Shown: piece after piece, positions 29,238 to 37,279 of the stretch
Layout of the letters: every line of letters begins with the position of its first letter
Position numbering within the stretch: the stretch's first letter is position 1
From: Ruminiclostridium papyrosolvens C7
GTDB taxonomy: Bacteria > Bacillota > Clostridia > Acetivibrionales > DSM-1351
NCBI RefSeq assembly: GCF_000421965.1
Contig: NZ_ATAY01000088.1
Span: 124,001-188,000 of the forward strand
DNA: 64,000 nucleotides
Direction: 5' to 3'
The notes under the pieces: model-generated
What the model was told of the DNA's origin: nothing
The model's input: only the letters and a program-made list of their open reading frames with translations
Database searches by the model: none
Position numbers and translations under genes: made by a program

Positions 29238-30284
29238 TTAGTCATTAACTATCAGCACTTTTCCCTTAACAGTTCCGGGAACCTTGAACATATCAAAAGC
29301 ATCCTTAATATTGCTAAGGGGAACTTTTTTGAATATAAAGCTAGTATCAAACTGCAGTTCTCCGGTTGAAAAGTAATGTGCGGTAAGAGCCCACTCTTTC
29401 CCCGGGAATGGTGCACTGTATGACATCCATGAGCCGGTAAGCTTAAATTCTTTTCTATTCATATTTTCAAATAGTTTTGGAGTAAATACCAAATCCTTTG
29501 TCGGTGTGCCAATAAAACATACCGAAGCCTTATTTCCTGCTATTTCAAAAGCCAGCTTCATTGTTACGTCAACACCTGCAGTTTCATAGACAAAGCCGAA
29601 CCCCTTTTTATTAGTAAGCCCATCTATCTGCTGTCTAAAATTCTTATCAAGAGTATTAATAGTCTCATCAGCGCCCAATTTTTTTGCAAGTGCTAATCTG
29701 TCATTATCAATATCAAACACAAATACTCTTTTTGCACCAAATATTTTTGCCCACTGTGCTGTAAACATTCCTACCGTTCCACCACCAAGGATCGCAACAT
29801 CTTCTCCTGCCCGATAATTGGCACAAAGTAAACCGTGAAGCGCTACTGTAGCCGGCTCGAAAAATGCTCCCTGCTCAAAAGGTACACTATCATCAAACTT
29901 GACAACATTTTTTTCAGGCATTTTTACATATTCAGAAAAGCTTCCCTGCTCTCTTGAGCCAATAAAGCTATAGTGCTTACATTGTGAATAATCACCTTTC
30001 TGACAGTCATCACATTTCAGACATGGAACTAATGGTACACCAGCAACTCTGTCACCGACCTTGACTGAAGTTACCCCTTCGCCTATTTCTGCTATTTCTC
30101 CTGAAAACTCATGACCTAGCACTATTGGGAAAAAATGTGCTCCATCACCAAGAACCCTGGGAATATCTGATCCGCATATACCGGTAGCCATCACCTTTAC
30201 CAGAACTTCTCCCTTTAAAGCCACAGGTGTAGCTATCTCCTCATAACGAATATCATCTTTTGCATGTAATACTCCTGCTTTCAT
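29238..30284 (-). CDS. GatD-like zinc-dependent polyol dehydrogenase
   Basis: The 348-residue medium-chain dehydrogenase resembles E. coli galactitol-1-phosphate 5-dehydrogenase closely in segments such as GAHFFPIVLGHEFSG, VPLVPCLKC, YSQCKHYSFIGSREQGSFSEY and LTGSWMSYSAPFPGKEW. Catalytic zinc ligands are Cys in GICGSD, His-Glu in GHEFSG and the later Glu. The structural zinc cysteines are CLKCDDCxxxxYSQC. The cofactor loop is LGGGTVG. No galactitol PTS is present, so the substrate could be a free polyol. About 210 bases separate it from the GatZ-like gene. Confidence 0.88.
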   Translation of the reverse strand: MKAGVLHAKDDIRYEEIATPVALKGEVLVKVMATGICGSDIPRVLGDGAHFFPIVLGHEFSGEIAEIGEGVTSVKVGDRVAGVPLVPCLKCDDCQKGDYSQCKHYSFIGSREQGSFSEYVKMPEKNVVKFDDSVPFEQGAFFEPATVALHGLLCANYRAGEDVAILGGGTVGMFTAQWAKIFGAKRVFVFDIDNDRLALAKKLGADETINTLDKNFRQQIDGLTNKKGFGFVYETAGVDVTMKLAFEIAGNKASVCFIGTPTKDLVFTPKLFENMNRKEFKLTGSWMSYSAPFPGKEWALTAHYFSTGELQFDTSFIFKKVPLSNIKDAFDMFKVPGTVKGKVLIVND

Positions 30285-30383
30285 TGTTACCTCCCTTAAC
30301 GCGTTCTCACTCTATCATTTATTTTATAAAGGCACTTGTTTTAAAGTATTTAAAGCTTATTTCAGAATTTCTAACTCCGTACC

Positions 30384-31895
30384 TTAAACTTTCTGCATTG
30401 TGTCCTTCAGTTTTTCATATAGTTCAAGGTAAATCTCGTAATTATTTTTATACCTGGCATGAGCCTGCAAATCAGGTTCATGTGTGCGTGTAATTACAAT
30501 AGTATCCTCTACCGCCTGATCAAAGCTCTTATATAATCCTGTTCCGACACCTGCCAGAATTGCAGCTCCCAGTGTTGTAGCTGTATCTGAAGTTGGAACA
30601 TTGATGGTTTTACCTGTTATATCAGCCTTCATTTGTGTCCAAAGTCTGCTGTTGGCAGCTCCCCCCATTGCAACCAGCTTATCTATGCCAACACCAATTT
30701 CCTCTGCAGTTTTCAAATTGTGCTGTAATGCAAATGTACAGCCTTCCATAATAGCTCTAATAATATGAGCTCTGGTTTTGTTATAACCCAGTCCGAAAAA
30801 TACTCCCTTTGCATTCTTGTCCCACAACGGAGACCTTTCTCCAGCCATGTACGGTAAAAATATCAACCCTTCTGATCCCACAGGTATTTTTTCAGCTTCT
30901 TCATCCATAACTTTAAAGGGGTTTAACCCCTTTGCCTTGGCTTCTATTTCCTCAAATGCTCCAAGTTCCTGTTTAAACCACTTTATCGTTCCGCCTCCGC
31001 CAACTGTTCCTCCCTGTAAAAGCCAAAGTCCGGGTACAACGTGGAAGCTTAAAATAAGCTTCTGATGTGCAATTGCTGAATCCAGACATATACTCATTCC
31101 GCCAGCTTGCCCTCCTTGTTCCTGAGTTTGACCCACTTTTATAACTCCCGCACCAAGTGTTCCACAAGATGCATCCAATCCACCGGCAACGACAGGAGTA
31201 CCCTTAACTAATCCTGTTTGCGCAGCAGCCACACCCGTTACTTCACCAATTACATCATGACATTGATAAATCTCTGGAAGCTTATCTCTATCAAATCCTA
31301 GCTCGTCACAAAAGCTATCATCCCATTTGCCCTCTTTCATATTAAAAGAATGTATACCATAACCCTGTGATAAATCCTGAGATATTTGACCTGTCAGTTT
31401 AAAAGCTATAAAACTGTTACTTTGCAAAAACTTATATGTTGAGTTGTAAACATCTGGCATGTTTTTCTTAAACCACAGTATTTTAGGTGTTGAATATGTA
31501 GGTTCAAATGAATTACCACTTAATTTGAAAATTCTGTTAAATCCAACTCTATTTATAGTTTCTCTACATATATCATCTGCTCTTGTATCCATCCATATTG
31601 GTGTATTGCTGAGAACATCACCCTTCTTGTCAATGGGTATAGCAGACCAGCTCTGTCCGTCAATACCTATTCCTGCTATTTGACTTGCGTTTATTTTGGA
31701 AGAAACAATTGTCTCTTTGATTGCGGTACAGACACTTTCCCACCATTCATTCGGGTTTTGCTCTACAAAGCCTGAATGAGGAAAGTATACCCTATACTCC
31801 TTTGTAGATTGTGATAATACTTTACCTTGAAGGTTAAATACTGCTACTTTACAGGCAGATGTTCCTATATCAATTCCTAGTAATAGTTTTTCCAT
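30384..31895 (-). CDS. FGGY-family carbohydrate kinase, xylulokinase-like
   Basis: The 503-residue kinase begins LLGIDIGTSACKVAVFN (phosphate-binding loop). It has the ligand-side QSW in GIDGQSWSAIPID, WMDTRADD, GGLDASCGTLGAG and the C-terminal MGGAANSRLWTQMKADI. The family phosphorylates ketoses, pentitols and related sugars. Similarity is greatest to xylulokinases, but specificity in FGGY kinases shifts easily. It is the first structural gene after the LacI regulator, with a LacI-type operator inside its promoter. It probably phosphorylates the ketose made by the GatD-like and GatZ-like proteins. Confidence 0.9.
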   Translation of the reverse strand: MEKLLLGIDIGTSACKVAVFNLQGKVLSQSTKEYRVYFPHSGFVEQNPNEWWESVCTAIKETIVSSKINASQIAGIGIDGQSWSAIPIDKKGDVLSNTPIWMDTRADDICRETINRVGFNRIFKLSGNSFEPTYSTPKILWFKKNMPDVYNSTYKFLQSNSFIAFKLTGQISQDLSQGYGIHSFNMKEGKWDDSFCDELGFDRDKLPEIYQCHDVIGEVTGVAAAQTGLVKGTPVVAGGLDASCGTLGAGVIKVGQTQEQGGQAGGMSICLDSAIAHQKLILSFHVVPGLWLLQGGTVGGGGTIKWFKQELGAFEEIEAKAKGLNPFKVMDEEAEKIPVGSEGLIFLPYMAGERSPLWDKNAKGVFFGLGYNKTRAHIIRAIMEGCTFALQHNLKTAEEIGVGIDKLVAMGGAANSRLWTQMKADITGKTINVPTSDTATTLGAAILAGVGTGLYKSFDQAVEDTIVITRTHEPDLQAHARYKNNYEIYLELYEKLKDTMQKV

Positions 31896-31930
31896 ATTGT
31901 TTACCTCGTTACGTTATTTGCATTTTTAAA

Positions 31931-31952
31931 ATTATACGGCTAAACGTTTCGC
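31931..31952 (-). promoter_or_regulatory. Promoter -10 and LacI-type operator before the FGGY kinase
   Basis: GCTAAACGTTTCGC (31939-31952, plus strand) repeats the sequence upstream of the lacI-type gene, with one base different in reverse orientation. TATAAT on the minus strand at 31931-31936 lies beside it. The operator therefore sits in the -35/-10 spacer, about 44-57 bases before the kinase start, a classic repression site. Confidence 0.75.
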
Positions 31953-32023
31953 TTTACTTGAAAATATTTGAGAAGCAAAATACATTCACTTCTCGTATAC
32001 TTTTAAAAACACATTTTATTTAA

Positions 32024-33019
32024 TTAATTTTCTACCTTCTTAATTGAATCCTTTAACATCAACTCTGTTTTAAGCCTAATCATGGATGGAAAATTTGAAT
32101 TGTCACCTTTTAGCCGTCTTAATATCATATTTGCCGCTACTTCACCAATTTGTTTAACAGGCTGAATTACTATGGATAATGGAGGCTTTACTACTTTTGC
32201 CAGCTGTAAGTTATCAAAACCTATAAAGGATATATCATCAGGTACTTTTATATCACTTTCATTTATAGCCATTACGGCACCGAGAGTCATTTCATAGTTT
32301 GTAACCAGAACAGCAGTTGGAGGTTCCTCCATTTTTATTAATTCCAACAGAAGCCTATATCCGCTTTCTACCTGATAATCGCCTTTTTTTATAAGTTCGC
32401 TATCTATAGTAATATCATAATCTTCATGTACTCTTTCATAACCCTTCAAACGTTCCTGAGCAGTGTATATATCCCCAGGTCCACAGATAATCCCAATTCT
32501 TTTATGCCCCAGTATTATCAATTGTTCTACTGCATTATAAGAAGCATTCAGATTATCTACCAATACTGTATCACACTCTACCCCCTTGAGAGCTCTGTCA
32601 ATAAGTACAACTGGAATATTTCTGTTAATAACCGAATTAATAACCTCTAAATCAGATCCCATCGGCATAGTAATAATCCCATCAACCATTTTTTTTACTA
32701 AAAAATCAAGCTTTTGTTTCTCAAGGTTTTTATCTTCCTTATAGTCACAAATTATCGTACTATAACCATTCTTAATTAAAATACTTTCTATATTTGAAAC
32801 TATACTTGTGAAAAATATATTCTCAAGGCTTGGAATTAATAGTCCAATTGTCATTGTTCTATTAGTTTTTAACCCTCTCGCAATCTCGTTAACTTCAAAA
32901 CCCAACTCTTTTATTGCCTTGTCAATAACAACACGATTTTCCTCCAGGACATTACCGCCATTAATATATTTTGAAATTGTCGCTATTGATAGCCCGGATT
33001 TCCTGGCAACATCCTTCAT
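32024..33019 (-). CDS. LacI-family transcriptional regulator
   Basis: The 331-residue protein starts with the LacI helix-turn-helix MKDVARKSGLSIATISKYING and hinge (EIARGLKTNRTMTIGLLIPS). A periplasmic-binding-like sugar domain follows (GHKRIGIICGPGD, DISFIGFDN). It is first in the block running through the kinase, dehydrogenase, GatZ-like, reductase and FucU-like genes. Near-identical operators precede this gene and the kinase gene. The ATG at 33019 has no ribosome binding site at normal spacing; AAGGTGAT lies about 17 bases upstream. An in-frame ATC at 33031 would be better spaced. Confidence 0.92.
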   Translation of the reverse strand: MKDVARKSGLSIATISKYINGGNVLEENRVVIDKAIKELGFEVNEIARGLKTNRTMTIGLLIPSLENIFFTSIVSNIESILIKNGYSTIICDYKEDKNLEKQKLDFLVKKMVDGIITMPMGSDLEVINSVINRNIPVVLIDRALKGVECDTVLVDNLNASYNAVEQLIILGHKRIGIICGPGDIYTAQERLKGYERVHEDYDITIDSELIKKGDYQVESGYRLLLELIKMEEPPTAVLVTNYEMTLGAVMAINESDIKVPDDISFIGFDNLQLAKVVKPPLSIVIQPVKQIGEVAANMILRRLKGDNSNFPSMIRLKTELMLKDSIKKVEN

Positions 33020-33047
33020 TGTAGCAGAGATATGATCACCTTCATTC

Positions 33048-33061
33048 GCGAAACGTTTAAC
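33048..33061. promoter_or_regulatory. LacI-type operator before the lacI-type gene
   Basis: GCGAAACGTTTAAC contains the AAACGTTT palindromic core. Its reverse complement GTTAAACGTTTCGC differs by one base from the operator at 31939-31952. It lies just after the -10 box, 29-42 bases before the start codon, suggesting autorepression. Confidence 0.75.
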
Positions 33062-33068
33062 TGTATTT

Positions 33069-33097
33069 ATAGTATCAAATCAATATTTAAAAGTCAA
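33069..33097 (-). promoter_or_regulatory. Promoter of the lacI-type gene
   Basis: TTGACT (33092-33097), a 17-base spacer and TACTAT (33069-33074) on the minus strand, immediately upstream of the operator. Confidence 0.7.
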
Positions 33098-33113
33098 TAG
33101 TCATTTTGATTTG

Positions 33114-33136
33114 GGCTCTGTTGCAAAACTTTTGAC
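33114..33136. mobile_element. Possible IS6-family terminal sequence remnant
   Basis: GGCTCTGTTGCAAAACTTTT resembles terminal repeats of IS6-family elements (IS26: GGCACTGTTGCAAA; IS257: GGTTCTGTTGCAAA). No transposase and no matching opposite end were seen nearby, so it may be a leftover end or chance. Confidence 0.35.
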
Positions 33137-33223
33137 TCTTCTCCAATACATCTGTTAAAATTATATCCAATTATCGGTATGCAGTTAATGTTATGTGAAA
33201 TTAAATTTATTCAAATGGAAACA

Positions 33224-33358
33224 CTATGAATCAGGTTTCAGGTGCATTTCATCTGCCAGAATAGGTTTAACCGAAAGCTTTCCCAACAGAACAGCATCCA
33301 TTAGAATTTGAGCCATGTAAATGGATTGCGTCCGTTTACTCTGGCTCTTGCTACGCTG
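33224..33358 (-). pseudogene. Short open stretch, possible gene remnant of unknown family
   Basis: A 44-residue stop-to-stop frame ends MAQILMDAVLLGKLSVKPIL followed by ADEMHLKPDS. It has protein-like composition but no convincing ribosome binding site before its ATG at 33316. It lies in a 670-base region otherwise without intact genes. I do not recognise the family. Confidence 0.25.
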
Positions 33359-33499
33359 TTAATGTGATTTATAGCTAATGTTACCTGTTACTGAGTAAAG
33401 GTTGAGTAAGATTATTAATTGATTTAACTTGGGTAGTAGTACTCATGATTCCTTTCAATGTGTGGTTTCTGATAAGAAAACATTGGATTACAGTAAAAT

Positions 33500-33646
33500 A
33501 CATTTGTACGTTCAATTCAGTTGTCATCGTGCTCAAGTATAGAGGTGGCTTATGCTGTGGGTATTGAAGATCCGGCCTACTTTACTCATGTTTTTACGAA
33601 ATATACGGGAATGAGCTCTAAGGAGTACAAACTAAAACAAAAATAG
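33500..33646 (+). pseudogene. 3' remnant of an AraC-family regulator gene
   Basis: The plus-strand frame ending at TAG 33644-33646 encodes IEVAYAVGIEDPAYFTHVFT followed by KYTGMSSKEYK. This is the second helix-turn-helix and signature of AraC-type regulators. Upstream, FVRSIQL resembles the end of the first helix-turn-helix, but the normal intervening residues are missing. No start or receiver/sensor part remains. This is a decayed regulator fragment, closest in pattern to AraC domains fused to two-component proteins. Confidence 0.7.
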
Positions 33647-33675
33647 AAGCACTAATCTATATAAGATGAGTGCTT
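33647..33675. terminator. Hairpin between AraC remnant and ABC-F gene
   Basis: AAGCACTAATCT (33647-33658) pairs with AGATGAGTGCTT (33664-33675) with one mismatch around a short loop. It can end transcription of the ABC-F gene. Confidence 0.6.
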
Positions 33676-33692
33676 AATATATATTACCGTTA

Positions 33693-35249
33693 TTAAACTA
33701 TTTTTGTTGTCCAGTCCTCCACATTCCACACATCGGTAACCCAATCCTCATAGAATTCAGGTTCGTGGCATACCAGTAGTACTGTACCCTTAAACTCTCT
33801 CAATGCCCTTTTTAACTCATCTTTTGCATCAACATCCAGATGGTTTGTAGGCTCATCCAGTATAAGCCAGTTAACATCCTTCAACATGAGCTTACACAAT
33901 CTGACCTTTGCGTTTTCGCCGCCGCTTAGCACCATCATCTGGCTTGTTATATGCTCTGTAGTCAAACCGCATTTAGCCAAAGCTCCTCTCACCTCAGCAT
34001 TGCTCATACCGGGATAATCGTTCCACACCTCTTCTAATGCAGTATTTGTGTTATAACGTTCAGATTCCTGTTCAAAGTAGCCCGGGTACAGGTAATCATC
34101 AAGCTTTACACTTCCTGAAAATGGCTTTTGTACAGCTAAAAGGGTTTTCATTAAGGTTGATTTTCCTAACCCGTTCACTCCCTTTACAGCTACTTTTTGC
34201 CCTCTCTCCAAGGAGATATTCAAAGGACTTGACAAAGCCGATTCATAGCCGATTACAAGATTTTCCGTCTGGAAAATATACCTTCCGGGAGCCCTTGCCT
34301 CTCTGAATTTGAAAATGGGTTTAGCCTTTTCCTTAACCTTCTCGATAATCTCCATCTTGTCCAGCTTTTTTTGTCTGCTCTTTGCCATGTTTGTTGTTGC
34401 CACGCGAGCCTTATTTCTGGCTATGAAATCCTCAAGCTTCTCAATTTCCTTCTGCTGCTTCTCATATGCCTGCTGGGTCTGCTGTTTTGCCAGCTGATAC
34501 ATTCTCTGGAACTCATCATAATTACCTGCATACCTTGTGAGCACAGCATTCTCAACATGGTAAATTACATTTACAACGTCATTTAAAAATGGTATGTCAT
34601 GTGAAACAAGAATGAATGCGTTTTCGTAATTTTTCAAATAATTTTTTAGCCAGTTAATATGATTCTCATCTAAAAAGTTGGTAGGCTCGTCCAGTATTAA
34701 TATCATAGGACTCTGCAAAAGTAGTTTTGTAAGAAGTACCTTTGCCCTTTGTCCTCCGCTCAGGTTTGCTACGTCTGTTTCAAGACCTATATCCCCAAGT
34801 CCCAGACCGTTTGCTACTTCTTCTATCTTTGAATCCAAAATATAAAAACCATTGTGCTCCAATACGTTCTGTATATCCCCTACGTCTTCCATCATTGAGT
34901 TAATTTCACTCTCTGAAGCATCGCCCATTTTTTCATATATCTCCAGCATTTCCTTTTCCAAATCGAACATATACTGAAAAGCTTCTCGAAGTGCTTCTCT
35001 GATAGTCTTTCCCGGAGTAAGAACCGTATGTTGGTCAAGATATCCCGTTGTTATTCTGTTGCACCATTCCACCTTACCCTCATCAGGCATTAGCTTACCG
35101 GTTATAATATTTAAAAAGGTGGATTTTCCTTCTCCATTGGCACCGACAAGCCCTACATGCTCTCCCTTTAAAAGTCTGAAAGAGGCATCCTCCAATATTT
35201 TTCTGGCACCAAAGCCGTGACTTACATTCTCTACATTTAATATACTCAT
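33693..35249 (-). CDS. ABC-F family ATPase
   Basis: The 518-residue soluble protein has two ATPase domains and no membrane spans. The first has GANGEGKST, LSGGQRAK and [11 protein letters not shown]. The second has GVNGLGKST, LSGGENAK and [12 protein letters not shown] charged linker (QQAYEKQQKEIEKLEDF) lies between them. ABC-F proteins act on the ribosome, as translation factors or antibiotic-protection factors. Which applies here cannot be told from sequence. It is monocistronic, beside a degraded region. Confidence 0.9.
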   Translation of the reverse strand: MSILNVENVSHGFGARKILEDASFRLLKGEHVGLVGANGEGKSTFLNIITGKLMPDEGKVEWCNRITTGYLDQHTVLTPGKTIREALREAFQYMFDLEKEMLEIYEKMGDASESEINSMMEDVGDIQNVLEHNGFYILDSKIEEVANGLGLGDIGLETDVANLSGGQRAKVLLTKLLLQSPMILILDEPTNFLDENHINWLKNYLKNYENAFILVSHDIPFLNDVVNVIYHVENAVLTRYAGNYDEFQRMYQLAKQQTQQAYEKQQKEIEKLEDFIARNKARVATTNMAKSRQKKLDKMEIIEKVKEKAKPIFKFREARAPGRYIFQTENLVIGYESALSSPLNISLERGQKVAVKGVNGLGKSTLMKTLLAVQKPFSGSVKLDDYLYPGYFEQESERYNTNTALEEVWNDYPGMSNAEVRGALAKCGLTTEHITSQMMVLSGGENAKVRLCKLMLKDVNWLILDEPTNHLDVDAKDELKRALREFKGTVLLVCHEPEFYEDWVTDVWNVEDWTTKIV

Positions 35250-35324
35250 TTTGTACCCCTGATAAAAAATATATTATGCGCAGAACTAGTATAACTTATA
35301 TTAATGGCTTTAGTCCATAGAAAT

Positions 35325-37049
35325 CTATACTGTAAATTTCCCAACAATTTCCTTAAGTTTCTGAGTGCTCCTGCTGCTGATTTCCATTTCATTCTTAACC
35401 TTACTTACCATTTCAACTATCTCAATATTCTGCTCCGCTATACTTTGTGTTCCCGCTGCACCCTCATTTACTGTTTTGGTTACATCATTAATAGCGCGGA
35501 TTATTCCTTCTACTGAAGCTGTAAGTTCTTGTGATGTTGCACTAAAATCAGAAATAAGTTCAAAAACAAATGCTGCATCGTTATTGTAGGATTCACCTGT
35601 TTTCACCATGCTTGAATAATCAGGTCTAACAGTAGTCTCCAGAAAATTCAAAACTGTTCTGGAGCCTTCAGAAAGGTCTGTAACTGCAGAAATAACTTCA
35701 TTTGTAACCCTCTGTATCTCATTTACTGCTGTCTTGGATTCCTCAGCCAGCTTTCTGATCTCATCGGCAACAACAGCAAATCCCTTTCCGGCTTCTCCGG
35801 CTCTTGCTGCTTCTATTGCTGCATTCAGTGCAAGAAGATTAGTCTGGTCGGATATTTGTAATATTGTTCCGGTTAGAACATTAATATGTTCTACTGCTTT
35901 TGAATTTTCCAATGCAGTTTTTAATTTATGTGTTGTTTCTTCATAAATGTCATTTGCTGTTTTCTCAGATAATATTGAGCTGTCTCTTAATGTAACCGCC
36001 CGATTACCTATTTCTTCTGCCTCCAATGAACCATTTTGAGCCTTTTCATTCATTGCTTCTATTGCGGATTCAATTTCCTGTGATGACGCATTTACTTGTT
36101 CTGTTGCAGCAGCTGTCTCCTCCATGCCTGCAGAAATCTCTTCGGTAGTAGAAGACACATTTTCAACAAATGTATTTAAATCCTCCATTTTCTGTTCTAC
36201 TAATGCTATTGAGTTTTCAACAACTGTTGATTCTTTAATTATTCCACTTACGATATTTCTCAGATTTTCCAAAAATTTATTGACTGAATCTGCAAGCTGC
36301 CCCACTTCATCCTTACGTTTGATATCTATTTGCTGGGTAAGGTCACCGCCTGTTTCAACTAATAAGTTGAGTTCTTTTTTAAGCATTTCTATAGGTCTAA
36401 TTATCCCATTTGCAATCAGGAAGCTAAGTAACAAACCAACTACCAGAGCAAAAACAATTATTGCAATCATAATTTCCATTGCAAAAATAAAGTTCTTATT
36501 ATTCTGCGAATTAATGTCATTTGCCACATTTCTACAGTATTCAGCTAAATCCTCGAGTGTCTTTTGCTCACCCCTTAAATAACTAATATTGTTATTGAGC
36601 AAATTAAGGGCTTCCTTCTTATTTCCGGCACATGCAGACTCTATTATTTTATCCCTTACGTCTCTGAATTCTTTTCTGGCTTTTTCAAATAACACAATAT
36701 TGTCTGATTCAAATTTATCCAGTTTTGTTTTTTTATACTTTTCCCAATTTTCGTCTATTGCTTTTGAATTGCTTTCAATATTGTTTATAAACTTAGTTTG
36801 CGATTGTTTATCATTGCTATAAAATACTAAATAAAGTATATAATTTTCATTTTCATTTGTTTTACTTATGCTATCGTTCAGCCATTCTATGGGCAACAGC
36901 CTGTCCTGGTACATACTGCTCACTTCTATATGTGAGCTGCTTATAAAATAGTAACCTGTAAAACCTATAATACCTATGAACAAAAGTAAAACAGCGGATA
37001 GAAAAATTATTTTATGTGCTATCTTTAAGTTTTTTAACATATATTTCAC
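35325..37049 (-). CDS. Methyl-accepting chemotaxis protein, paralogue of the one at 6940-8655
   Basis: The 574-residue receptor has spans near residues 13-33 and 190-210, a helical extracellular sensor, HAMP, and a signalling coiled coil with the same hairpin tip as its paralogue. From HAMP to the C-terminus (ending [10 protein letters not shown] in both) the two proteins differ at only scattered positions. Their sensor domains are clearly more different. This suggests a duplication with divergence of sensing or later gene conversion of the signalling half. Ligand unknown. Confidence 0.93.
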   Translation of the reverse strand: MKYMLKNLKIAHKIIFLSAVLLLFIGIIGFTGYYFISSSHIEVSSMYQDRLLPIEWLNDSISKTNENENYILYLVFYSNDKQSQTKFINNIESNSKAIDENWEKYKKTKLDKFESDNIVLFEKARKEFRDVRDKIIESACAGNKKEALNLLNNNISYLRGEQKTLEDLAEYCRNVANDINSQNNKNFIFAMEIMIAIIVFALVVGLLLSFLIANGIIRPIEMLKKELNLLVETGGDLTQQIDIKRKDEVGQLADSVNKFLENLRNIVSGIIKESTVVENSIALVEQKMEDLNTFVENVSSTTEEISAGMEETAAATEQVNASSQEIESAIEAMNEKAQNGSLEAEEIGNRAVTLRDSSILSEKTANDIYEETTHKLKTALENSKAVEHINVLTGTILQISDQTNLLALNAAIEAARAGEAGKGFAVVADEIRKLAEESKTAVNEIQRVTNEVISAVTDLSEGSRTVLNFLETTVRPDYSSMVKTGESYNNDAAFVFELISDFSATSQELTASVEGIIRAINDVTKTVNEGAAGTQSIAEQNIEIVEMVSKVKNEMEISSRSTQKLKEIVGKFTV

Positions 37050-37234
37050 CTCAACAATTTATATTTTATGAAAACATATAAATTGTAAACCTGTAATAAC
37101 ATACATGTCAATTTTAACCATGAAAATATAATATTTTCATTTAATTGCCCAATATTTGAATATTTTATGAAAGATTTATGTGAATTTTTACAATATGAAA
37201 TATGTAAAATTTGTTTAATGTTGTATTTACGCAT

Positions 37235-37271
37235 AAAAACAGCCCTGCAAAACTTTTGCAGGGCTGTTTTT
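37235..37271. terminator. Strong terminator after the flotillin gene
   Basis: AAAAACAGCCCTGCAAAA and TTTTGCAGGGCTGTTTTT are perfect complements 18 bases long. The A/T ends serve as T-run in either direction. Confidence 0.9.
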
Positions 37272-37279
37272 ATCTGATT

